A DNA stretch of 19,203 nucleotides, taken from contig JANMDR010000090.1 in assembly GCA_031376425.1 (NCBI GenBank), forward strand, positions 1-19,203. The letters are read 5' to 3'. Position 1 is the stretch's first letter; each line of letters begins with the position of its first letter. This DNA comes from JANMDR01 sp031376425 (lineage in GTDB: Bacteria; Pseudomonadota; Gammaproteobacteria; Burkholderiales; Usitatibacteraceae). This document shows positions 6,129 through 11,837 of this stretch, in pieces. Below the pieces are notes generated by a model that did not search any database, was not told the DNA's origin, and was given only the letters and a program-made list of their open reading frames with translations. Position numbers and translations under genes: made by a program.

Positions 6129-7628
6129 CTATTTGCGGTCTGCAATCAGTTGCAAAACAGCGCGCATTTCCATGTCTACCCCTGCGGCATGCGCAGCAAA
6201 TGTTTGCTTCACAACGATATCTGGCACGACTCCCGCATCGGGTTGCGTTTCTATTGGCTCTGCTGAAAGCAAGGGAATATCTACCGCCACGCCAGAATTT
6301 GGCAAAGTAACCCATGCAATTTGGCCGCTATTTAGACCACGCGTGTTACCGCCAGTATTTTGACCCACCAAGGTAGCGACAGCACTTTGCTGAATCATCT
6401 GCGCTAATTGAAACGTAGCAGAACTATTTTCTGCACCAATGAGTACCCATGTTTTCCCTTGATACACGGTAGTGTGCGGGGTAATAGTTGCACCGCTATT
6501 TTTAGTCGATTTGAGCAAAAATCTATTCGTGACCCCCGTCGTTTTTTCAACCTGATTAGTGCGATCAAAAAACCCGTAATTCCACGTATCTAGGTGTTTC
6601 ATGAACTGATAAGGTGCACGTTCATACGCACTGAAATACTGCATTACGCTAGGCGCAAACGGAGCGCGTAAAAGGTGCTTTAAAATCGCTTCATTAATAT
6701 CGCCATTGCCGCCTTCATTGGCGCGAATATCAATAATGAGATGGGGTATTTTTTTCAAAGCAAGCTCGGCAAAGCTTTCATTCAAAAATTTATTCCAGTC
6801 AAATTGGCTGTTCCAAAACGAAAACGTGGGCAAAGTTAATATGCCTACATTGTCTGCTATTTTGAAAACCCAAGCACCATTTTTGGGCATGTTGCTACTG
6901 GCATTTATCGCGGCATCACGCAGCGCAATAGTAGTGGCTGCAATCTGAACGCTGGCGGTGACACCAGACCGCTTTATCTCCACTATGTAATTGCCATTTT
7001 TCGGTGCTGAAAGCAAAGGCCACATCACATCCATCATACTCATTGCATTACGGCCATGCTGCAGTTGCATTACACGCTTGCCGTCGCTACTGCCATCGGC
7101 ACGCTGATAGGGCAACATTTTGGTGATAATTTCTGAAGCAGATATGCCATTTAAATTAAGAATTTCATCGCCAATTTTTAATGCATCCGTGGCACTGCCA
7201 ATCACTAACCAGCGATTTTCAACGGTTGCCAGCCAGAAGGGCAATTTATTGGCAGATTCCACCATTGTGCGGCGCAATGCAGGCGTCATATTGTAGGTGC
7301 TTGCCCATGTATGACCACAACGAATTGCCGCAGTCAGTTCGGCGGCCGCCAGATACATTTCGCTAGCCTCACTCGCTGCATTACCGCGTGCTTCAAAACG
7401 CGCAAATGCCGCGTCTATTTGCGCCGGTGATTGGTATTTGTGCAGACCGGGATGCAAGGCCAGTAAGGTACTTTTAAGAATGCGCACATCTTGGGCGGCG
7501 TGTTCTGCAGTTAAACTTCCTTGAGCTGCGGCAGTAATCGCCAATGTCGAAAAAATTAAACCGATCATGGCACGAACCCACGACAATAATTTATGATTCA
7601 TAGCAACGCTATTCAAGGGTATACACAT
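6129..7628 (-). CDS. Exported S41-family (C-terminal processing/tricorn-like) peptidase-type protein
   Basis: A 499-residue protein with an N-terminal export signal (hydrophobic MIGLIFSTLAITAAA, cleavage near AAAQ). Residues about 35-130 form a helical region (AEHAAQDVRILKSTLLALHPG, then AIRCGHT), typical of the prodomain found in many single-copy exported S41 proteins. A PDZ-like segment follows (ALKIGDEILNLNGISASEI, about residue 170). The S41 core is seen in HLIIDIRANEGGNGD and in WVLIGAENSSATFQLAQMI, where Ser403 is the probable nucleophile, then LVGQNTGG and PDAGVVPDI. I see no lysine where CtpA-type proteases have theirs, so a non-Ctp mechanism or a carbohydrate/ester target is possible. 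The ATG at 7628 has GGAG six bases upstream; a later ATG at 7601 lacks an SD. It follows a membrane AraC regulator gene by 98 bp. Confidence 0.85.
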   Translation of the reverse strand: MCIPLNSVAMNHKLLSWVRAMIGLIFSTLAITAAAQGSLTAEHAAQDVRILKSTLLALHPGLHKYQSPAQIDAAFARFEARGNAASEASEMYLAAAELTAAIRCGHTWASTYNMTPALRRTMVESANKLPFWLATVENRWLVIGSATDALKIGDEILNLNGISASEIITKMLPYQRADGSSDGKRVMQLQHGRNAMSMMDVMWPLLSAPKNGNYIVEIKRSGVTASVQIAATTIALRDAAINASSNMPKNGAWVFKIADNVGILTLPTFSFWNSQFDWNKFLNESFAELALKKIPHLIIDIRANEGGNGDINEAILKHLLRAPFAPSVMQYFSAYERAPYQFMKHLDTWNYGFFDRTNQVEKTTGVTNRFLLKSTKNSGATITPHTTVYQGKTWVLIGAENSSATFQLAQMIQQSAVATLVGQNTGGNTRGLNSGQIAWVTLPNSGVAVDIPLLSAEPIETQPDAGVVPDIVVKQTFAAHAAGVDMEMRAVLQLIADRK

Positions 7629-7684
7629 AACAAGCTCCGCAGTTTTTGGGTTAATGACAGCTAGAGCCAAATTTTAGGTTTGTA

Positions 7685-7702
7685 GCAACGCGTTTGCGTT
7701 GC
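7685..7702. other. Perfect GC hairpin between the AraC and S41 genes
   Basis: GCAACGC-GTTT-GCGTTGC is a perfect 7-bp stem with a 4-base loop, placed 25 bp after the regulator stop and 57 bp before the S41 start on the minus strand. No T-run follows on either strand, so it is not a standard intrinsic terminator; it could attenuate transcription or protect the 3' end of the upstream message. Confidence 0.5.
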
Positions 7703-7726
7703 AAAATCGCAGATACAGCACAGTTT

Positions 7727-8965
7727 TTATGATTTGAGACCTGTTTGCGCGCGGTATTGGCTGGGTGTTTGACCCGTGTAAAGCTTGAATGACCGATTGA
7801 AACTGGCTTTTGAGCTAAACCCAGCGGCAAAAGCAATATCGAGCAACCCCGCTTCAACGGGATTAGACTCTGCACTTAACAACGCTGCTTTCACGGCTTC
7901 CACCCGCAAGCGATTGATAAGCTCATTAAAATTCAATCCCAAGCCTTCGTTAATGGCGCGCGACAGATCGGAAGTATTGGTACCGAGTTTGCGGGCAAGT
8001 TTCACTAAGGTAATGTCGGGGTCTTGCCACCAGCGTTGCGCCTCAATTTTCGCCTGCCATGTTTGTGCTTGCGTGCGCCAGTCACGGGTAGCCGTTGCTT
8101 GCGTGTTTAATACCGGCGCAGTGGCATGTAGTGTGGCATGTAGTGTTGTATCTGGATTCGCTTCTGGCGCAAGTACCCGTTCCGTTTCATGGGACATACC
8201 CGCATTTGTAATAGTTATTTTTTCACTTTGATCGGCAACTTCAATCCATTGCGGATATCGATGTTTGGCATTCCGATACCCTTCTGTGCCTAAATAATAA
8301 GTGAGCAATGCCAACCATACATAAAACGGAAAGCGTTGAAAATAGTTTAAGCGCTGCACCCACTGCTCAAATCCAAACAGAGCAATCCAAAGCGCTAAAG
8401 TTGCAGCCAGCGCGATAAGAAAATTGCGCACCCACTCTAAATGATGATCTTCGCGGTCACTCACATTTTGTGCCAGCCACGCCTGATAGCCACGATAGTT
8501 TTTAAACGAAACCCACCAATAACACGCCATAGAAATAAAACTTAAGCTTTGCTCAATCGGCATAATCAGTGGCGCGTGCCACGTGCTATCCCAGATATTT
8601 TTAAACGCAAGTGGTTGCATAAAAATCAGCGTGGAGTACGCTAGCTGCAACGCCACAGGAACAAAATGCAAAAACCAGCGCTTTGGCCTCAGCGCACTGG
8701 ACAAACTACTCACATAAAAATACAGCAAGGGGCCGAAGGCAAGAGACGCGTTGTAAGGCGCAAAGGACAGCCACGGGTACGCATCATAATAGCCAGCGAA
8801 GCCAATGATATAGGGTACCAAGCGCATCGCAATGACGATAAGCAAGCATGCTAAAAAACGGTTAGCCGCCATGTTTCGCGGCACAAACCAAAGCAATAAA
8901 GCAAACAGGCCACCATAAAGCGCGCCAAGCAACAAAGTAATGCTCATTGAGCCAAAATGGATCAT
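7727..8965 (-). CDS. Membrane-anchored AraC-family transcriptional regulator
   Basis: A 412-residue regulator with two parts. Residues 1 to about 235 contain roughly seven hydrophobic segments (for example SITLLLGALYGGLFALLLWF, ALAATLALWIALFGF and FYVWLALLTYYLG), typical of the polytopic N-terminal sensor of a subset of AraC proteins. Residues about 310-410 are an AraC helix-turn-helix pair: LVKLARKLGTNTSDLSRAIN and LLDIAFAAGFSSKASFNRSF, ending in GQTPSQYRA. A polar linker of about 70 residues joins them and carries a doubled TLHA unit from a 12-bp tandem repeat (8122-8145). Such proteins are thought to sense envelope or lipophilic signals while binding DNA at the membrane. The ATG at 8965 has no strong SD; an ATG at 8947 is an alternative. 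The nearby S41 gene may be a target, which is inference only. Confidence 0.88.
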   Translation of the reverse strand: MIHFGSMSITLLLGALYGGLFALLLWFVPRNMAANRFLACLLIVIAMRLVPYIIGFAGYYDAYPWLSFAPYNASLAFGPLLYFYVSSLSSALRPKRWFLHFVPVALQLAYSTLIFMQPLAFKNIWDSTWHAPLIMPIEQSLSFISMACYWWVSFKNYRGYQAWLAQNVSDREDHHLEWVRNFLIALAATLALWIALFGFEQWVQRLNYFQRFPFYVWLALLTYYLGTEGYRNAKHRYPQWIEVADQSEKITITNAGMSHETERVLAPEANPDTTLHATLHATAPVLNTQATATRDWRTQAQTWQAKIEAQRWWQDPDITLVKLARKLGTNTSDLSRAINEGLGLNFNELINRLRVEAVKAALLSAESNPVEAGLLDIAFAAGFSSKASFNRSFKLYTGQTPSQYRAQTGLKS

Positions 8966-9075
8966 AGGAAAAATATAAGTTTAAGGTTCGCAATTCTGCC
9001 ATCGTTTAGACGTGGATGCCCAACGCTAGAAACACGATAGCCTGCTCTCTTAGAGCCGTGCGCATTTTTTGCGCG

Positions 9076-9106
9076 AAAAAAAACCGTTTCTCAATGAAGA
9101 AACGGT
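9076..9106 (-). terminator. Rho-independent terminator after tRNA-Phe
   Basis: ACCGTTTCT (9083-9091) pairs with AGAAACGGT (9098-9106) around a 6-base loop. On the minus strand a run of eight T (complement of 9076-9083) begins at the foot of the stem. It lies 27 bp after the tRNA 3' end. Five T on the plus side mean it could also act weakly in the other direction. Confidence 0.85.
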
Positions 9107-9133
9107 GTTTTTGGACTTCTTAAAACTTAATTC

Positions 9134-9209
9134 TGGTGGCCCGGGGCGGAATCGAACCACCGACACAAGGATTTTCAATCCTCTGCTCTACCGACTGAGC
9201 TACCGGGCC
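9134..9209 (-). tRNA. tRNA-Phe (anticodon GAA)
   Basis: A 76-base tRNA with encoded 3' CCA. The acceptor stem GGCCCGG/CCGGGCC is perfect, the D-arm is GCTCAGTCGGTAGAGC, and the anticodon loop TTGAAAA gives GAA. The T-arm has GGTTCGATTCC. The sequence is close to the Escherichia coli tRNA-Phe pattern. It has its own promoter upstream and a strong terminator downstream. Confidence 0.97.
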
Positions 9210-9253
9210 ATCACACGCTTGTGCTGAAATTTCATGCACCAATGCAGCCCCAG

Positions 9254-9282
9254 ATTATAGCCTAGCACAATACTTTTTTCCA
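9254..9282 (-). promoter_or_regulatory. Predicted sigma-70 promoter of tRNA-Phe
   Basis: A perfect TATAAT (9254-9259) is preceded after 17 bases by TGGAAA (9277-9282, four of six matches). The expected transcript start is near 9247, 38 bases before the tRNA. A GC-rich CTGGGGC directly after the -10 box resembles the discriminator of stringently controlled stable-RNA promoters. The box lies in the gap after the response regulator, so the tRNA need not depend on read-through. Confidence 0.7.
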
Positions 9283-9345
9283 GCTTTTGCTGTTTATGCC
9301 TACTAGTTTTTCAAAAAACTGTGGCTGAGATGCCTGCAATTGAAC

Positions 9346-9765
9346 CTAAATCGATGCTTCACGTACAGTGGCTACACTCGCGAGGGTTACACGGTGTTCG
9401 GGTTTAAGGTGGTTATTTACCGCGGTCAGCAAATTTGTACGATTAAAAGGCTTAACCAAAAAATCCGCAGCGCCAGCGCCGAATACGGCAGAGTACGCTT
9501 TAGGATCGCTGTGTGACGACATCACAATAACTGGGACTTCACGTGTCGCTGCATTGTCTTTTAAGGTTTGGGTCAGCTTAAAACCACAAACGTTTGGCAT
9601 GTGCAAATCGCTTAATACTAGATCAGGTATTGCGCCTGTTTGCAAATAAGTAAGCGCTTGCTCACCATCATTCATTACTGTTGTATCGTATCCCTCTTTA
9701 CGCAATACATGTTGCGCAAATTCGCGGATAGTGGCATCGTCGTCAACGATTAAAATCTGTTTCAT
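9346..9765 (-). CDS. Single-domain response regulator (CheY-like receiver)
   Basis: A 139-residue protein that consists of one receiver domain and a short tail. The acidic pair Asp8/Asp9 (ILIVDDD), phospho-acceptor Asp53 (LVLSDLHMP), switch Ser83/Ser84 (VIVMSS) and Lys105 (FLVKPF) are all present, so it should be phosphorylated by a histidine kinase. There is no DNA-binding or enzymatic output domain; it would act by protein contact or as a phosphorelay step. The roughly 20-residue C-terminal tail (HRVTLASVATVREASI) is not part of the usual fold. No kinase gene is in the window, so it is an orphan here. I chose the ATG at 9765 because the conserved MKQILIVDDD starts there; an ATG at 9777 adds four residues and has no SD. 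It lies between two tRNA genes on the same strand. Confidence 0.9.
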   Translation of the reverse strand: MKQILIVDDDATIREFAQHVLRKEGYDTTVMNDGEQALTYLQTGAIPDLVLSDLHMPNVCGFKLTQTLKDNAATREVPVIVMSSHSDPKAYSAVFGAGAADFLVKPFNRTNLLTAVNNHLKPEHRVTLASVATVREASI

Positions 9766-9993
9766 ACGCACTTTCATGGGGGTTTTGTAGTTGCACGGAC
9801 GATGGGTTCAGCGCGTACAAGTGAGAATGGATGAAGCATAACCGGAAGTGCTATAAAAGTCTCGCCTTTAACAGTCGCGATACAATACTTCAGATTCATC
9901 TACCGTGGAAACGCCCGTGTTTAGGCCATTTCAGTGTCTTTAATTGGGCATTCACCAATGCCACTCAGCTATTGACAGCCAAAGTTAGTGTAC

Positions 9994-10067
9994 TGGAGCG
10001 GGTGAAGGGAATCGAACCCTCGTCGTAAGCTTGGGAAGCTTCTGCTCTGCCATTGAGCTACACCCGC
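9994..10067 (-). tRNA. tRNA-Gly (anticodon CCC)
   Basis: A 74-base tRNA with encoded 3' CCA. The acceptor stem GCGGGTG/CACCCGC is perfect, the D-arm is GCTCAATGGCAGAGC, and the anticodon loop TTCCCAA gives CCC. The T-arm is GAGGG-TTCGATT-CCCTT. The top pair of the anticodon stem is G27 opposite A43, a mismatch. An inverted repeat GGCATT-N4-AATGCC (9947-9962) lies downstream but lacks a T-run, so the terminator is unclear. Confidence 0.96.
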
Positions 10068-10206
10068 GCATCTTGGTATCTTAATTCGCTCAGTTTAGCC
10101 CGATTATGGGACTTTTTCTAGAGCTGAAAATAGCTACATTTACAGTTTAGAGGTTTCTGACTACTTTTGTCTGCTAGACTGCGCACGCTGAGGGAAATAC
10201 CTTTCG

Positions 10207-10233
10207 AGCGTGGTTAAGCCCAGTCACCACGCT
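10207..10233 (+). promoter_or_regulatory. Hairpin in the rhlE leader region
   Basis: AGCGTGGT (10207-10214) pairs perfectly with ACCACGCT (10226-10233) around an 11-base loop. An AT-rich stretch with TATTTATTTTTG follows about 13 bases later. It could be a 5' stabilising element, an attenuator, or a binding site for the helicase itself. The transcript start of rhlE is not known, so it may instead lie upstream of the message. Confidence 0.5.
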
Positions 10234-10260
10234 GATTCAATCTACTTATTTATTTTTGTC

Positions 10261-10314
10261 GTTCCTGACTGGCGCACGTAATTTGCGTGTGGCGACGAAG
10301 CTTACAGGAACGTG
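10261..10314 (+). promoter_or_regulatory. rhlE 5' leader structure that pairs the Shine-Dalgarno sequence
   Basis: GTTCCTG (10261-10267) is exactly complementary to CAGGAAC (10305-10311), which holds the rhlE Shine-Dalgarno AGGA. Between them CGCACG (10273-10278) and CGTGTG (10286-10291) form a second stem with one G-U pair. The ATG is at 10315. If formed, this two-stem fold hides the ribosome binding site, which suggests control of rhlE translation by temperature or by RhlE unwinding its own leader. Confidence 0.55.
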
Positions 10315-11778
10315 ATGACAACATTTGCAGATCTCGGTTTGGCCGAGCCTATTTTACGTGCGCTATTAGAGCGCGGTTATACAACCCCAACGCCAATTCA
10401 AATGCAGGCGATTCCAGCGGTGATGGGTGGCGGTGACCTACTGGCTGGCGCACAGACCGGCACCGGCAAAACCGCCGGTTTTACCCTTCCTATTTTGCAA
10501 CGCCTAATCAGCACAGAGGCAAAGCCTCACGCCAACGGCAAGGCACCAATTCGCGTACTAGTGCTCACACCCACACGCGAACTTGCCGCACAGGTACAGG
10601 AAAGTATTGCCGACTACGGTAAATATTTACCGTTCAACACAATGGTGATGTTTGGCGGCGTGAGTATTAATCCGCAAATTTCGCAACTACGCCGACGTGT
10701 CGATATTTTAGTAGCCACACCAGGACGCTTACTTGATCACGTTTCGCAGCGCACGGTAGATCTATCAAAAGTAGAAATTTTAGTATTGGATGAAGCTGAC
10801 CGTATGCTAGACATGGGTTTCTTACCAGACATTAAGCGGGTATTGGCGCTACTGCCGAAGGCACGCCAGAATCTTTTATTTTCGGCAACATTTTCTAATG
10901 AAATAAAAACCCTTGCTGATAGCCTTTTAAATCAACCTGCCCTAATTGAAGTGGCGCGTCGCAATGCCACGGCTGAGCTCATCACCCAGCAAATTTATCG
11001 GGTAGACCGTGAACGTAAACGCGAACTATTAGCGCATTTGATTTCCAAAAACGACTGGAAGCAAGTGCTCATTTTTACCCGCACTAAACACGGAGCAAAC
11101 CGCTTAGCCGAATATCTAGAAAAAAATAATATCTCGGCTCTTGCCATTCATGGCAATAAGAGCCAAGGAGCGCGTACCCGCGCTCTGTCAGAATTTAAAT
11201 CTGGAAGCCTTACGGCTTTAGTAGCCACCGATATTGCAGCACGTGGAATTGATATTAGCGAACTGCCTCATGTGGTGAATTATGAGCTGCCAAATGTAGC
11301 AGAGGATTACGTACACCGTATTGGCCGCACCGGCCGCGCGGGAACGATGGGCGAAGCGATTTCTTTAGTATGTAAAGACGAGAATGATTTTTTAAAAGGC
11401 ATTGAACGCCTGATTAAAATCGATATTCCCTCTTCCATCGTTGCTGGTTTTGAGCTTGATCCTAACGAAAAACCAGAGCCAATTGTACTGGGCCGTGCTA
11501 ATACTGGCCGTGGCGGACGTCCCCGTGGTGGCGGCGGGGGTGGGGGACGCGGACAGCCCGGTGGCGGTCGGTCGGGCTCAGGTGCTGCGGGTAGTGGCCG
11601 TTCTGGTGCCAGCGCTGGTGCCGGTGCGGGCAAACCAAGATCAGCTGCGGCGACGCCGCGTGCAGCAGGTGCGCCCGCCGGTAATCGCGGCCCGCAACCG
11701 CGCGGTAACACCGGTGGTGGCGGTGGACGTCGCGGCTCTGGCGGTGGTAGCAGTGGTGGTGGATTTGGGCGCGGCTAA
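10315..11778 (+). CDS. rhlE: ATP-dependent RNA helicase RhlE (DEAD-box)
   Basis: A 487-residue DEAD-box helicase that unwinds short RNA duplexes and acts in ribosome assembly and RNA turnover. Motifs in order: Q motif around residues 4-29 (Phe4, Gln29), AQTGTGKT 46-53, PTREL 86-90, TPGR 135-138, DEAD 159-162, SAT 190-192, ARGID 309-313 and HRIGRTGR 334-341. From about residue 398 the tail is low complexity, rich in Gly, Arg, Ala and Ser with RGG-like units, and likely binds RNA non-specifically. The ATG at 10315 is chosen over a GTG at 10312 because AGGA lies 5 bases upstream of it. The tail is encoded by very GC-rich DNA unlike the core, as expected for Gly codons rather than transfer. It is transcribed alone. 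Confidence 0.96.
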   Translation: MTTFADLGLAEPILRALLERGYTTPTPIQMQAIPAVMGGGDLLAGAQTGTGKTAGFTLPILQRLISTEAKPHANGKAPIRVLVLTPTRELAAQVQESIADYGKYLPFNTMVMFGGVSINPQISQLRRRVDILVATPGRLLDHVSQRTVDLSKVEILVLDEADRMLDMGFLPDIKRVLALLPKARQNLLFSATFSNEIKTLADSLLNQPALIEVARRNATAELITQQIYRVDRERKRELLAHLISKNDWKQVLIFTRTKHGANRLAEYLEKNNISALAIHGNKSQGARTRALSEFKSGSLTALVATDIAARGIDISELPHVVNYELPNVAEDYVHRIGRTGRAGTMGEAISLVCKDENDFLKGIERLIKIDIPSSIVAGFELDPNEKPEPIVLGRANTGRGGRPRGGGGGGGRGQPGGGRSGSGAAGSGRSGASAGAGAGKPRSAAATPRAAGAPAGNRGPQPRGNTGGGGGRRGSGGGSSGGGFGRG

Positions 11779-11802
11779 AAAGCTGCTATCCAACTAAAAT
11801 TA

Positions 11803-11837
11803 ACACAGCACCCCAAGACATCTTGGGGATGTGTTTT
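11803..11837. terminator. Terminator between convergent rhlE and the secretion ATPase gene
   Basis: CCCCAAG (11811-11817) pairs with CTTGGGG (11822-11828) around a 4-base loop, extended by ACACA/TGTGT (11803-11807, 11830-11834) with a small internal loop. Four T follow on the plus strand (11834-11837). On the minus strand the hairpin is followed by a moderately T-rich stretch, so it probably serves both genes. Confidence 0.8.

Noticed and set aside
9300..9325. AGTTTTTCAAAAAACT near the response regulator stop as a terminator
   Set aside because: An almost pure A-T palindrome with almost no loop; too weak to support.
9947..9962. Inverted repeat GGCATT-N4-AATGCC as terminator of tRNA-Gly
   Set aside because: Six pairs only and no T-run on the minus strand, so it is not listed as a terminator.
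9831..10028. A 65-codon plus-strand open frame ending in a tRNA gene
   Set aside because: Its last residues (ERVKGIEPSS) are the antisense of the tRNA-Gly T-arm, a common artefact.
11307..11711. A 134-codon minus-strand open frame rich in Pro and Arg
   Set aside because: It is the antisense of the Gly/Arg-rich rhlE tail; GC-rich coding DNA lacks stops on the other strand. Its protein is low complexity and has no SD.
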